Notes: generated by a model not told the origin, from the letters alone. DNA of 37,412 nucleotides from DATIYF01 sp035517775 (GCA_035517775.1 DATIYF010000015.1:1-37412); one strand, 5' to 3'. Shown: positions 6,628 to 15,940, numbered from the stretch's first letter. Numbers and translations: made by a program.

Positions 6628-7260
6628 CTAGGCGCGATCTGCAAAGACGAGGATGCGCCGGGCGGAGAGCGGAACCGGGGTCGGGTCGCGCCAGGCCAGG
6701 GCGGGTAGGAGGGCGCGGGCGGCCGGGAGCTGGGCCTCGCCGATGAGCAGAGCGAGGCGGCCGCGTGGCGCGAGAAGCCGGGCGGCGATGGGGAGAGTGC
6801 TCTCGAAACGCTCCACGGCACGGAGGGTGACGTTCTCCGCCGTGCCCGGAAAATTTTCGGCGCGATCGGCGAATACATCTACGTTCGTCAATGTAAGAGC
6901 GCGGCCGAGCTCGCGGAGAAAGATGGCTTTCTTCTGGTTGGACTCGATCAGGGTGAGATGGATGCCCGGCGCCCAGATTTTGATGGGCAAGCCGGGGAAT
7001 CCGGCGCCGGAGCCGAGATCTATGACGGAGGCGGAGACGGCGGCCGGATCGGGGAACAGAGAGCGCGCGGTAAAGAAGGATTCACCGAAGTGGCGGCGGA
7101 TGATCTCTTCTGGTTCGCGGACCGCGGTAAGGTTAATGCGGGCGTTCCAGCGAAGCAGAACATCGGTGTATGTAGATATACCTTGCAACTGGCCGGGCGC
7201 AAGCGGGCGGGCCGGAAGCAGAAACGGCTGCAGCAGCTCGGCGATGCGGGCGGAATCCAT
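6628..7260 (-). CDS. rsmG: 16S rRNA (guanine527-N7)-methyltransferase RsmG (GidB)
   Basis: A 210-residue Rossmann-fold methyltransferase that makes m7G527 in 16S rRNA from S-adenosylmethionine. The AdoMet-binding loop VIDLGSGAGFPGLPIKI is diagnostic of RsmG, as are RWNARINLTAVREPEEIIRRHFGES upstream of it, LTLIESNQKKAIFLRELGR after it and TLRAVERFE further on. ATG 7260 gives the usual length; an upstream in-frame extension would translate repeat DNA. It lies upstream of the parS sites and parAB in the same direction, the classic origin-proximal order (rsmG-parA-parB). Confidence 0.95.
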   Translation of the reverse strand: MDSARIAELLQPFLLPARPLAPGQLQGISTYTDVLLRWNARINLTAVREPEEIIRRHFGESFFTARSLFPDPAAVSASVIDLGSGAGFPGLPIKIWAPGIHLTLIESNQKKAIFLRELGRALTLTNVDVFADRAENFPGTAENVTLRAVERFESTLPIAARLLAPRGRLALLIGEAQLPAARALLPALAWRDPTPVPLSARRILVFADRA

Positions 7261-7291
7261 GCAGGAGATTGTAAGGTTTGATGGCGTTCTT

Positions 7292-7368
7292 GGCGCCTGC
7301 GGCAGTTGCGCCTCATCGGCGCCACCACACAGATCGCGCACTTTGTGGCGCGGCTAAAAGCCGTGCCC
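7292..7368 (-). repeat. Dispersed repeat, family B copy 1
   Basis: Read on the minus strand it runs: GGGCACGGCTTTTAGCCG, a variable middle, then GATGAGGCGCAACTGCCGCA. The same order of blocks, with a few changes, occurs on the plus strand at 26810-26886. Confidence 0.7.
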
Positions 7369-7457
7369 TACCGTGTGCCGGTGGTCGGGCACGGTGCGGA
7401 GACGTTGCAAGCAACGTCTCTACGGTGGGGGCGAAGCAAGCCGTCGGGCTGCGCCCG

Positions 7458-7488
7458 GCCGGACAGCCGGGGCGGCTGTCCCCACATG
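7458..7488 (-). repeat. Dispersed palindromic repeat, family A copy 3
   Basis: Exact inverted copy of the 31 nt at 4248-4278, with hairpin GGACAGCC / GGCTGTCC. The second hairpin of copies 1 and 2 is not present here. Confidence 0.85.
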
Positions 7489-7662
7489 GTCCTCGGCCAC
7501 GACACTTGATTTCGTTCCTTTTTTCCGCAGGCTGTAACGCCCCGTCCTGCCACAGTTGTGCTCATGTCGCATCCCAGGTCCGAAGCGAGCGCAATTTCTT
7601 AGTCCTCAGTTCTCGGTTCGCAGTTGTCGGTTCGCAGTTCCCGGAGAAGGCCAGCCGCCAGG

Positions 7663-7998
7663 CTAGCGCGGGGGCGCGGGCGCGGGCTGCTGCGAGAAGC
7701 GAAGCTGGTACTGGGACGAGGGCTGGCAGGTGGAGTACCCCACCAGCCAGGTGGCATCGGAGTCGCGGGCCTCGCGCGCCATCAGGTAGCTGCGCATGGT
7801 GTAGCAGACAGTTTCCTGCGGCTGCCGGCGGCGTGAGGCAGCAGGCACGGCGTTTTGATTTGGGTGAATCACGCCTGAATCGAGCGCCGAAGGCGAGGCG
7901 GCATCGGCCGGAAGATTCTGTTCTGCAGTCTGGGCGGCACAGGTAAGAGCCAGCGTAAGGGCGGCCAAAGCAAGGGTGCAGCGGAGGATGCGGGGCAT
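7663..7998 (-). CDS. Small secreted protein of unknown function
   Basis: A 111-residue protein with a clear signal peptide (charged start MPRILR, hydrophobic ALAALTLALTCA, cleavage probably near residue 22). The mature part has a Pro/Ala-rich N-terminal half, then the compact segment VCYTMRSYLMAREARDSDAT (about 64-83) with two cysteines (C65 and one near 91), and a Pro-rich tail. GGAGGGAG lies 7 nt before ATG 7998, supporting the start. The CYTMRSY...CQP block looks like a short domain I associate with acidobacterial secreted proteins, but I know no function for it. A lipoprotein is unlikely because the lone signal-region Cys lacks a lipobox. Confidence 0.75.
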   Translation of the reverse strand: MPRILRCTLALAALTLALTCAAQTAEQNLPADAASPSALDSGVIHPNQNAVPAASRRRQPQETVCYTMRSYLMAREARDSDATWLVGYSTCQPSSQYQLRFSQQPAPAPPR

Positions 7999-8093
7999 GG
8001 TAACTCCCTCCGTCTCAGGATTATAGCTCTGGACGTGTAAAAGTGTGTCAAATGGTTTGACGCACGGCCGGGGGGTTGCGACACTGGTAGGTC

Positions 8094-8831
8094 ATGTCGG
8101 CGCTTAATAATTGGCCAGAGCCGCCCGCGGGGAGCTCGGCGGTATTCCAACTCGAAGGGGAGGGGCCGGAGCCGAACTTTCTGCCTCCCGACGGCTGGGG
8201 CCAGCCGCTGTGGCGGTCGCTGCTGGACAACCTGGCGGATACGATCTCTCCGCCGCGGCTGCCTCCCCTGCAATTGCAGTCGCGGCCGGTAGATACGGGC
8301 ATGCTGCTGGGCGAGCGGCTGCGTATGCCGTGGTATCGCACGGTGTTCACCAATGTAGGGGATGTGATCTCGCCCGAGACGCTGCCGCCGCTGGAGCTGG
8401 AGTCGCGGCCGGTGGAGCTGGGCGAACTGCTGGGCGATCAGCTGAGCCATCTGTGGATCAGCTCGTTTCTGCGCAATCTGGCGGATGCCGTCGCGCCGGA
8501 AAGGCTGCCGGCGTTGCAATTAAGCTCCAAGCCTGATCCTGCCGTGCTGCCCGAGGCGTCCATGCTGCTGCCGCGCTGGTCGTCGGTGATCGAAGGGCCC
8601 AAGGCTTATTATCCGGACCCGCTGAAGACTGCAGCATCCTCGGAGCCGATGCGGATTGCGCCGCCTGCGCCGCCTCCGCAGCCGCCCGCGATTGTTCTGG
8701 AGTATCTGCACGATATGCACAGCGATTTGCGGCGCGATATCAGCCGCTCGCGCTGGCGGGTACGCTTCTGGATCGCGGTGGCCGCGGCACAGGCGGTGTT
8801 CGTGATCGGCAGCCTGATCTGGAAGTGGTAG
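8094..8831 (+). CDS. Three-repeat, tail-anchored protein of unknown function
   Basis: A 245-residue protein with no recognised domain. It contains three copies of a ~55-residue unit, most obvious as W-x-S/T-(6-7 residues)-N-(3-4)-D-x-I-x-P-x-x-L-P-x-L-x-L-x-S-R-P-V. They end near residues 66, 117 and 166 (LPPLQLQSRPV, LPPLELESRPV, LPALQLSSKPD). A Pro-rich linker follows (about 193-202), then a basic helix (DLRRDISRSRWRVRF) and a single C-terminal membrane helix (about 226-243) ending WKW. With no signal peptide, it should be tail-anchored with the repeats in the cytoplasm. Similar LPPL-x-L-x-S-x-PV motifs occur, as I recall, in other acidobacterial proteins near secretion or TonB genes; the function is unknown. 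Confidence 0.7.
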   Translation: MSALNNWPEPPAGSSAVFQLEGEGPEPNFLPPDGWGQPLWRSLLDNLADTISPPRLPPLQLQSRPVDTGMLLGERLRMPWYRTVFTNVGDVISPETLPPLELESRPVELGELLGDQLSHLWISSFLRNLADAVAPERLPALQLSSKPDPAVLPEASMLLPRWSSVIEGPKAYYPDPLKTAASSEPMRIAPPAPPPQPPAIVLEYLHDMHSDLRRDISRSRWRVRFWIAVAAAQAVFVIGSLIWKW

Positions 8832-9050
8832 GCGGTCTTCTCACACCTGCAAGGCATTCACCCCGAAGGGCACCAAGGCTCACCAAGGAACCCAAACCAA
8901 AGCCAGCCACCCCGAAGGACACGAAGGAACACAAAGGAAGGCACAGCAAAACCATTCATCCCCCAGGGCACGAGGGCTCGCGGAGGAAATCAGCAGTCCC
9001 TCGACGCGATTTCTGGTAGAACTATCCACGGTCATCACCCGGCCTTCCTC
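8832..9050. repeat. Intergenic region with CACGAAGG-type repeats
   Basis: It contains degenerate tandem units related to CCCCGAAGGACACGAAGGAA (around 8860-8945). The same units appear at 11763-11836, 13108-13140 and 13453-13475. No gene is seen. Confidence 0.6.
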
Positions 9051-10253
9051 ATGAAAAATATCTGGCGGCTTATTGCTCTGCTTCTTATATCTGCGGCTGC
9101 GCTTGCGGGGCAGCAAAACCGGTTCTCGGGTGAAAGCCTGGCGCCGACTCCGCCCATGGGATGGAATTCCTGGAACAAGTTTGGCTGCAACGTGAGCGAT
9201 TCGCTGGTCCGCGGGATGGCCGAGGCCATGGTGAAATCGGGCATGAAGGATGCGGGGTATCAGTACGTGGTGATTGACGACTGCTGGCAGGTGAGCCGGG
9301 ACAAAGAGGGCAATATTGTGGCCGATCCGCAGCGGTTCCCGGAGGGAATCAAAGCGCTGGCGGACTACGTGCATTCCCTCGGCCTGAAGTTTGGAATTTA
9401 CTCGGATGCGGGCACGGAGACCTGCCAGGGACGTCCCGGCGGCCGCGGCCACCAGTTCCAGGATGCTCTGCGCTATGCGGCGTGGGGCGTGGATTATCTG
9501 AAATACGACTGGTGCCACACCAGCAAGACGCAGGATGCCGCGACCTCGTACCTGACCATGCGGGAAGCTCTGAACGCGAGCGGGCGGCCAATGGTGCTGA
9601 GTATTTGCGAGTGGGGAACGGCGAAGCCGTGGCTGTGGGGCGCCGGGGCCGGGGGGAATCTGTGGCGCACTACCGACGACATTCAAGACCACTGGGCGGG
9701 AAGGGAAAAATGGCCGAACGGAAGCTGCTGCTCGAATGGCGTGCTCGCCATTCTGGATATGCAGGTGGGACTGGCGGGCTTCGCGGGACCGGGACACTGG
9801 AATGATCCTGACATGCTGGAAGTGGGCAACGGCGGCATGACGGATACGGAATACCGCTCGCACTTCAGCTTGTGGGCGATGCTGGCGGCGCCGCTGATGG
9901 CAGGCAATGATCTGCGCAGCATGAGGCCGGAGATTCGCGACATCCTTACGAATAAAGAAGTGATCGCGGTGGACCAGGACGCGCTGGGGCGCGAGGGCGA
10001 GCGAGTGGCGAAAGATGGAGACCTGGAAGTCTGGGCGAAGCAACTGAAGGACGGTAGCCGGGCGGCGGTGCTGCTGAACCGCGGGCCATCCGAGCAGGAG
10101 ATCACGGTGAACTGGCAGGAGCTGGGCTATCCCGAGCACTTGAGCGCGGAGGTTCGCGACTTGTGGCAGCACAAAGATGTGGGAAAGTTTACCGGCAAGT
10201 TTTCAGCTTCGGTGGCGTCGCACGGCGTGGTGATGGTCAGCGTGAGGCCTTGA
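9051..10253 (+). CDS. Secreted alpha-galactosidase, glycoside hydrolase family 27
   Basis: A 400-residue GH27 enzyme that removes terminal alpha-linked galactose with retention of configuration. A signal peptide (MKNIWRLIALLLISAAALAG) suggests periplasmic or secreted action. The TIM barrel begins with PPMGWNSWNKFGCNVS (34-49) and YQYVVIDDCWQ (70-80). The nucleophile is D153 in YLKYDWC and the acid/base is D209 in LWRTTDDI. GHWNDPDMLEVGNGG and the C-terminal beta-sandwich (about 310-400) complete the fold. It is slightly shorter than eukaryotic members, as usual in bacteria. No clear Shine-Dalgarno precedes the ATG. Its last 17 nt overlap the convergent tag gene. Substrate could be plant galactosides; other GH27 specificities (alpha-N-acetylgalactosaminidase, beta-L-arabinopyranosidase) are not excluded. 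Confidence 0.93.
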   Translation: MKNIWRLIALLLISAAALAGQQNRFSGESLAPTPPMGWNSWNKFGCNVSDSLVRGMAEAMVKSGMKDAGYQYVVIDDCWQVSRDKEGNIVADPQRFPEGIKALADYVHSLGLKFGIYSDAGTETCQGRPGGRGHQFQDALRYAAWGVDYLKYDWCHTSKTQDAATSYLTMREALNASGRPMVLSICEWGTAKPWLWGAGAGGNLWRTTDDIQDHWAGREKWPNGSCCSNGVLAILDMQVGLAGFAGPGHWNDPDMLEVGNGGMTDTEYRSHFSLWAMLAAPLMAGNDLRSMRPEIRDILTNKEVIAVDQDALGREGERVAKDGDLEVWAKQLKDGSRAAVLLNRGPSEQEITVNWQELGYPEHLSAEVRDLWQHKDVGKFTGKFSASVASHGVVMVSVRP

Positions 10254-10887
10254 TCTGCTGCAGGACTTTAACCGGGAAATTAACCGCAGAGGACGGGGAG
10301 GACCTGAGGCTGCCGACCTGAGCATAGCGGAAGCATTTCACGTTGTGATCGTTCACCATACCCACCGCCTGCATCAAGGCGTAGCAGATGGTGGAGCCGA
10401 CGAAGTTGAAGCCGCGCTTCTTGAGGTCTTTGCTCAGAGCGTCGGAGTGCGGGGTACGGGCGGGAAGCTGCTTCAATGATTTCCAGGAATTGACCAGAGG
10501 CTTGCCGCCCACGAATTGCCAGAGGTAGCGGTCGAAGGAGCCGAATTCTTTTTGGATCCGCAGAAAGGCCTTGGCGTTCTGCACCGTGGAAGCAATCTTG
10601 AGGCGGTTGCGGACGATGCCGGGATTGCGGAGCAGACTTTGCAGTTTGCGGCGGTCGTAGCGGGCGATGCGGGCGGGGTCGAAGTTATGGAGCGCGGCGC
10701 GGTAGTTTTCGCGCTTCTGCAGGATGGTATCCCAGCTGAGGCCGGCCTGGGCGCCTTCGAGAATGAGGAATTCGAAGAGGCGGCGGTCGTCATGCACGGG
10801 CACGCCCCACTCCTCGTCGTGATAGCGGATAGAGAGCGGATTGCTGGCCCAAGAGCAGCGGGTGAGAGTTTTGGGCTTGGTTTTCAT
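10237..10887 (-). CDS. tag: DNA-3-methyladenine glycosylase I
   Basis: A 216-residue Tag-family glycosylase that excises 3-methyladenine from alkylated DNA (base excision repair). The N-terminal RCSWAS...YHDEEWGVPVHDD and the zinc-binding residues C11, H23, H181 and C185 (NDHNVKC) match E. coli Tag. LFEFLILEGAQAGLSWDTIL (37-56) and KRGFNFVGSTICYALMQA (157-174) are the family hallmarks. Length is near the usual 190-200 plus a short C-terminal tail. The stop lies inside the end of the convergent GH27 gene. Confidence 0.95.
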   Translation of the reverse strand: MKTKPKTLTRCSWASNPLSIRYHDEEWGVPVHDDRRLFEFLILEGAQAGLSWDTILQKRENYRAALHNFDPARIARYDRRKLQSLLRNPGIVRNRLKIASTVQNAKAFLRIQKEFGSFDRYLWQFVGGKPLVNSWKSLKQLPARTPHSDALSKDLKKRGFNFVGSTICYALMQAVGMVNDHNVKCFRYAQVGSLRSSPSSAVNFPVKVLQQIKASR

Positions 10888-10921
10888 CTTTCCGCCTGCC
10901 CGATGAGGCCACTAGTGGGCT

Positions 10922-10957
10922 GCCCCCGGACGGGGCATAGCCCCGTCCCCACACGAG
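10922..10957 (-). repeat. Dispersed palindromic repeat, family A copy 4
   Basis: On the minus strand it reads CTCGTGTGGGGAC, then the hairpin GACGGGG/CCCCGTC, as in copy 1. It lies between tag and the SYLF gene. Confidence 0.75.
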
Positions 10958-10980
10958 TTCCAGCAGGGCCTGGCGCCTTC

Positions 10981-11688
10981 CTATTGCAGCGATTTCGGAT
11001 CGGACAAATTCTTGGGCGTCCTCTTGTCGAGCAAAGAGACCAGTTGCTCGGCGCAGGGCGGAACTTTGACCTTGCCCTCGCGAATGATCTCTTTGGCGTT
11101 GAGCTTCTGCCCGTAAAGATTTTCGTTGGCGCCGCCATCGGAGCGCAGGGTGGAGCCCTCGAGAGAGACGCCGGCAAAGAGGCCCTTGTTGCGTGAATAG
11201 GAAAGAATTTCGGCTTTCATGACGACGTCGGTGGCGCCTTCGGCGGTGCGGCCTTTGGGGCCGGCCGCGGCCGAGGCGTCGGCGCCGAGCTTGACTTTGC
11301 TGCTGAGCAAAGACTGCGCGCCCTGCGGATTCATCACCAGCAAAACGAAGTCGGTGGCCTGGCCGCCGAGCTGAAATCCGATGCTGACGCCTTCGAGAGC
11401 ATACATGGCGGGCGCTCCCCACAGGCCGGTGTAGTGCTCGCCGCCACGGCAGACCATCACCCCGCGGCCATAGCTGCCGCCGATGCCGAAGGCGCCTTTT
11501 TTGACCGAAGGCAAAATGATCAGGCACTCGGCTTTATCGAGCAGGTCCTGAGGAATGTTGTCGGGAATATCGAGAATTTCTTTCAGCACCTGGCCGGCAT
11601 CTTTCACGCGGTCTTCTTCCTTTTCATCGGCGGCAAAGGCGGCGGGCAAAAGGGCAAACATCAGCAGCAGGGCGACCAAGGCTTTCAT
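10981..11688 (-). CDS. Secreted SYLF (YSC84-type) domain protein
   Basis: A 235-residue protein with a signal peptide (MKALVALLLMFALLPAAFA) and one SYLF domain (formerly DUF500), a lipid-binding fold known from YSC84/SH3YL1 and BPSL1445. Typical blocks are visible: LDKAECLIILPSVKKGAFGIGGSYGRGVMVCR (about 50-81), VSIGFQLGGQATDFVLLVMN (about 101-120) and SYSRNKGLFAGVSLEGS (about 163-179). ATG 11688 is preceded by AGGAGGAG at good spacing. The mature protein should be periplasmic; its actual lipid or envelope role is not known. A Pro/Lys-rich tail ends at the repeat zone before tag. Confidence 0.92.
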   Translation of the reverse strand: MKALVALLLMFALLPAAFAADEKEEDRVKDAGQVLKEILDIPDNIPQDLLDKAECLIILPSVKKGAFGIGGSYGRGVMVCRGGEHYTGLWGAPAMYALEGVSIGFQLGGQATDFVLLVMNPQGAQSLLSSKVKLGADASAAAGPKGRTAEGATDVVMKAEILSYSRNKGLFAGVSLEGSTLRSDGGANENLYGQKLNAKEIIREGKVKVPPCAEQLVSLLDKRTPKNLSDPKSLQ

Positions 11689-11846
11689 GACTCCTCCTGT
11701 GGCAGTGGAGATATCTTAATGCAGGCGGGGAAAAGTTGCCGGAGCACCCGAAATCCGCCCTTTCACCACGAAGGGCAGGAAGGAAGGCGAAGGTCCACGG
11801 CTTCCACCACGAAGGGCAGGAAGGAGCACGAGGGAAGAAGTCTTCT

Positions 11847-12938
11847 TTACTTTGCGGGTGGAGTTGGTTTGGCGGCCGGGGCGGGAGCTGGCTTGGGAGG
11901 CTCTTTGGAGAGGATGGTGGCGCGGGAGCTGATCTGCTGGCCTTTATCAATTCCGCCGAGCAGAACCAGAGCGTCGGGAAAGACCAGCAACTGGTGCTCG
12001 TCCATGACCGGGTTGGGGGTGTTGGGGTTGATGGTCTCCCACTTGCCGGTGCGCAGGTCGAAGTCAAAGGTCACGGGCGAAGGCTCGACGGCTTTGCCCT
12101 CATATCCAATTCCCTTGTAGCCATAGGGCTCGGCGCTGCCGCCGGAAAAATAAATCTTGTCATCCTTATCGGAAGCGCCGGCGGCGATGCGATAGCGCGC
12201 GGGGCCGGGATGAGAAGAGATTTTGCTCCATTGGATCCTGGCCGGGTCGTGGTGGTCAATTTTGCCCATCCAGCACTGATCGGACATGACGAGTTTAGGC
12301 TGCGGGCCGGAGCGGTCCACGTAAGCGCCGTCAATGTAGATGATGGTGTCATCCACCAGCGCGCCGGCGTGACCGAAGATGGCCGCCGGCATGGGCGTGG
12401 CTTGCTGCCACTTGCCCTTCTCGGAGTCGTAAAGCTGCACGCTGGCGACCTCGCCCTGATTGGAGCGGCCGCCGACCAGATAAATGTAGCGGTCGCGATA
12501 GACGCCGAGGACGGTATCGCCCACGGGGACTGGCATATCCGAGCCGCGCAGCCAGTGTTCGGTGCCGGGATCGAAGATGTTGACATCGGGCACGGCCTGG
12601 GCGCGGCCGGAGGCATCGGCAACATAGCCGCCAAGCAGATAGACGTGATCGTGAACGCCGGCGGCCACGGCGGCGATGCGGCCGGCGGTGCCCGGCACCT
12701 GGCGCAGGGGGTACCACTTTTCCAGACCGGCCTCGGAGATGAAGGCCTTGCTGGTGATGGCGTCCCAGGTTCGGGCGGAGCCGATGCCCATGAGGGAATA
12801 GAGGACCCAGTCGCCGTGCGATTTGAGTGTGGCCACGGCGTTGTTGGAGACCGGCTCAGGAAGGGGCGGAAGCGAGTCGGCGGCCAGCGGAAAATGCAGG
12901 CAAAGCAGAAGGGCCACGACGGGAAGAGCCTTTTTCAT
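11847..12938 (-). CDS. Secreted Kelch-repeat beta-propeller protein
   Basis: A 363-residue protein with a signal peptide (MKKALPVVALLLCLHFPLAA). Kelch-type blades are recognised by hydrophobic-GG motifs about 50 residues apart: VYLLGGYVAD, IYLVGGRSNQ, IYFSGGSAEP, LVLLGGIDKG, each followed by a W-containing strand (HWLRGSDMP, KWQQATPMP, KWETIN). The C-terminus is an Ala/Pro/Lys-rich tail. Some Kelch propellers are sialic-acid mutarotases (NanM), but I see no sialate genes nearby, so I leave the function open. Start ATG 12938 fits the signal peptide; no strong ribosome-binding site is visible. Confidence 0.85.
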   Translation of the reverse strand: MKKALPVVALLLCLHFPLAADSLPPLPEPVSNNAVATLKSHGDWVLYSLMGIGSARTWDAITSKAFISEAGLEKWYPLRQVPGTAGRIAAVAAGVHDHVYLLGGYVADASGRAQAVPDVNIFDPGTEHWLRGSDMPVPVGDTVLGVYRDRYIYLVGGRSNQGEVASVQLYDSEKGKWQQATPMPAAIFGHAGALVDDTIIYIDGAYVDRSGPQPKLVMSDQCWMGKIDHHDPARIQWSKISSHPGPARYRIAAGASDKDDKIYFSGGSAEPYGYKGIGYEGKAVEPSPVTFDFDLRTGKWETINPNTPNPVMDEHQLLVFPDALVLLGGIDKGQQISSRATILSKEPPKPAPAPAAKPTPPAK

Positions 12939-13502
12939 CGGGAAGATCGAAGTTTACATGATGCGGCGGAAGGGAGGGAAGCGGGCTTGCCCGAATTGAG
13001 CACCAAGGAAAACCTGGTACCACGCAGGTGCGCGAACGAAAGCTCTTAACCGCCGAGTTCGCGGAGTCCCCGCAGAGGCCGCCAGGCGGCTGCCCTGCGT
13101 GTTTGTTTTTCATCACGAGGAACACGAAGGAGATCGGGAATTGAAGTTTTGGCGGCGAGTTGAGGGAGTGTTCAGATAACGAACGCGCGCAACCGAGATG
13201 CGCGGAAGCATGACACTTCGCTGCCCTGAAAGAAAACGCCAGACGGAAGTTTGAACCTCGAAAGATACCTCGGTAATCGGACAAAACAAGCCACTGCGCG
13301 AAAAAGCGATTTCTCGACATTACACTTTGAAAACTTGCGCGCGAAAACCGCGAACGGCGCGGCATTCGGCGGGATGTGGCCTGAGGCACAGAGGAAATAC
13401 AGCCGGGCAAAGATGGGAATTGAGCACAAAAGTCACGGAGGGTGGCTGACTGATCACGAAGGGCACGAAGGAATCGGGAACTTCAGGGAGCGAGCGAGGG
13501 GA
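12939..13502. other. 560-bp intergenic region with degenerate repeats
   Basis: No gene is seen. It contains fragments of the ACGAAGG repeat family (13108-13140 and 13453-13475), both followed by ATCGGGAA. An open frame upstream of 13503 runs through this DNA but translates repeat sequence and has no support. Confidence 0.5.
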
Positions 13503-14165
13503 ATGGCGAAAATTCTGGTGGTGGATGATGACGATGCCGGGCGCAGCCGGCTGTGCGGTGAACTTGGCGACAGTTACGAAGTGATTGAGACCGGCGCTCC
13601 GGAGCAGGCGGTGGCGCTGGCTTTGGAGCACCGTCCGGAGGCGGTGTTGCTGAGCGTGCGCTCGCGGGCGGCGCGGCTGGAGGTATGCCAGAGCCTGCGC
13701 GCGATCAGTTACACCTCGGTCATCCCGATTTTTGCCATCGGGGAGACGCTGGATGATCCGGAAGGGCAGCGCGAGCAACTGGGCGCCGTTGCCTACTTCG
13801 CCAAGCCGGTGGACATGGGCGCGCTGAAGCAGCACCTGTTCGCAGAACTGCAAACCCAGCGGACGGAGCGGCGGGCTCATGTGCGGGTGCGCATGCGAGT
13901 GCCTTTGAAGCTGCGCGGCACCGATGCCAGGGGGCGGCACTTTGAAGAGGTGACGGCGACAGAAAATGTGAGCGCCAACGGTTTTTTGTGCGGCTGCAAT
14001 ACTTCGCTCTCCAGGTATTCTCTGGTGGAAGTTTTTCTGGCGGGCGGGGCCGAGCGCTATGTAGGAACGGCGCGTGTGATGCGGCACGAAACCGGGCAGG
14101 ATTCGATGCAGCGCTGTGGTTTCCAGTTACAACAGCAAAGCCGCGACTGGGTTTTACAGGACTAA
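13503..14165 (+). CDS. Pseudo-receiver plus PilZ domain protein
   Basis: A 220-residue two-domain signalling protein. Residues 1-118 form a CheY-like receiver: the acidic pocket DDDD (8-11) and lysine K101 (YFAKPVD) are present. However, the site of the phospho-accepting aspartate, at the end of beta-3 (AVLLSVRSR), is Ser51, and the usual Thr/Ser of beta-4 is replaced (IFAIGE). Residues 120-220 form a PilZ domain with R124-x3-R128 (RRAHVR) and N155-V-S-A-N-G160, the c-di-GMP binding motif. It therefore probably senses c-di-GMP but is not phosphorylated in the usual way. ATG 13503 has GAGGGGA just upstream; a longer frame from 13251 is not supported. Its stop overlaps that of the convergent msrQ gene. 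Confidence 0.88.
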   Translation: MAKILVVDDDDAGRSRLCGELGDSYEVIETGAPEQAVALALEHRPEAVLLSVRSRAARLEVCQSLRAISYTSVIPIFAIGETLDDPEGQREQLGAVAYFAKPVDMGALKQHLFAELQTQRTERRAHVRVRMRVPLKLRGTDARGRHFEEVTATENVSANGFLCGCNTSLSRYSLVEVFLAGGAERYVGTARVMRHETGQDSMQRCGFQLQQQSRDWVLQD

Positions 14166-14833
14166 CTTTCCGAGGGATTTGCCCCCGGTACGGCCAGCGG
14201 CCGAGGCTTTTTGTTTCTGCTTTTGATTCGGGGAAGGATCCAGATCATCAGGCGGTAAGCCAGCAGCGCGGCGAGAACGTAGGCATACTCGAGCGGCTTG
14301 GTGAGATCGGCCTTGACCAGCCAGAGGTAATGGATCACGCCGGCGATGGCGCTGAAGTAGATCAGGCGGTGCAGCGCCTGCCAGCGCTTGCCGCCGAGGC
14401 GGGCGATCGAGCCGCGGGTTGAGGTCAGGGCCAGAGGAATCATCAGCACAAAGGCGGTAAAACCTGCGGTAATGAAGCGGCGCTTGCCTACATCCACCAG
14501 CATGGCGTGAAAATCGAAGAACTTATCGAGCCAGACATAGGTCATGAGGTGCAGTGTGCCGTAGAAGAAGGCGAACAGGCCGAACATGCGGCGGAAGCGG
14601 ATGAGCCATAACTGGCGGGTGAGCTTGCGGATGGGGGTGACGGCAAGAGTGATGAGAAGAAAACTCAGAGTCCAGTTGCCGGTGGAATGAGTAATGTACT
14701 CGATGGGATTAGCGCCCAGGCCGGCGCCCCAGGTGCTCATATCAGCGGGATGAGCGCCGAAAAACGCCCAGAGCAGCCAGCCGAGCGGCCCCAGGCAGGC
14801 CAGGAAAACCACGACTTTGGCCCAGCGCAGCAT
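14162..14833 (-). CDS. msrQ: Heme-binding membrane subunit MsrQ (YedZ)
   Basis: A 223-residue inner-membrane b-type cytochrome of the ferric-reductase-like fold. It passes electrons from the quinone pool or flavin to MsrP for repair of oxidised methionine in periplasmic proteins. About six membrane helices are visible, with heme-ligand histidines in FFYGTLHLMTYVW, WQALHRLIYF and AGVIHYLW. The motif GNWTLSFLLITLAVTPIRKL is typical. The ATG lies 2 nt after the msrP stop, so the pair is a tight operon. A basic C-terminal tail follows the last helix. Its stop overlaps the convergent receiver-PilZ gene by 4 nt. Confidence 0.95.
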   Translation of the reverse strand: MLRWAKVVVFLACLGPLGWLLWAFFGAHPADMSTWGAGLGANPIEYITHSTGNWTLSFLLITLAVTPIRKLTRQLWLIRFRRMFGLFAFFYGTLHLMTYVWLDKFFDFHAMLVDVGKRRFITAGFTAFVLMIPLALTSTRGSIARLGGKRWQALHRLIYFSAIAGVIHYLWLVKADLTKPLEYAYVLAALLAYRLMIWILPRIKSRNKKPRPLAVPGANPSES

Positions 14834-14835
14834 GA

Positions 14836-15801
<966 letters not shown>

Positions 15802-15940
15802 GATAGAGACCCCACAGGCTTTATTGTCCTCCAATACGACGCGCGTGGGGCGGAAAAGTTGCAAACCAGACCGGTCCGCGGGCCGAACTGCCGGGGGTTT
15901 ATTTGCGTACACTTGAGTGGGCCTGAAGGGCGAGGTGATT

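Larger units (their letters stand above)
7261..7662. other. Repeat-rich intergenic region
   Basis: No gene is seen. Contents: a family B repeat (7292-7368), a 10-bp hairpin GAGACGTTGC/GCAACGTCTC (7399-7420), a family A repeat (7458-7488), and a 14-bp tandem duplication at 7610-7637 (TTCTCGGTTCGCAG then TTGTCGGTTCGCAG). Confidence 0.6.
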
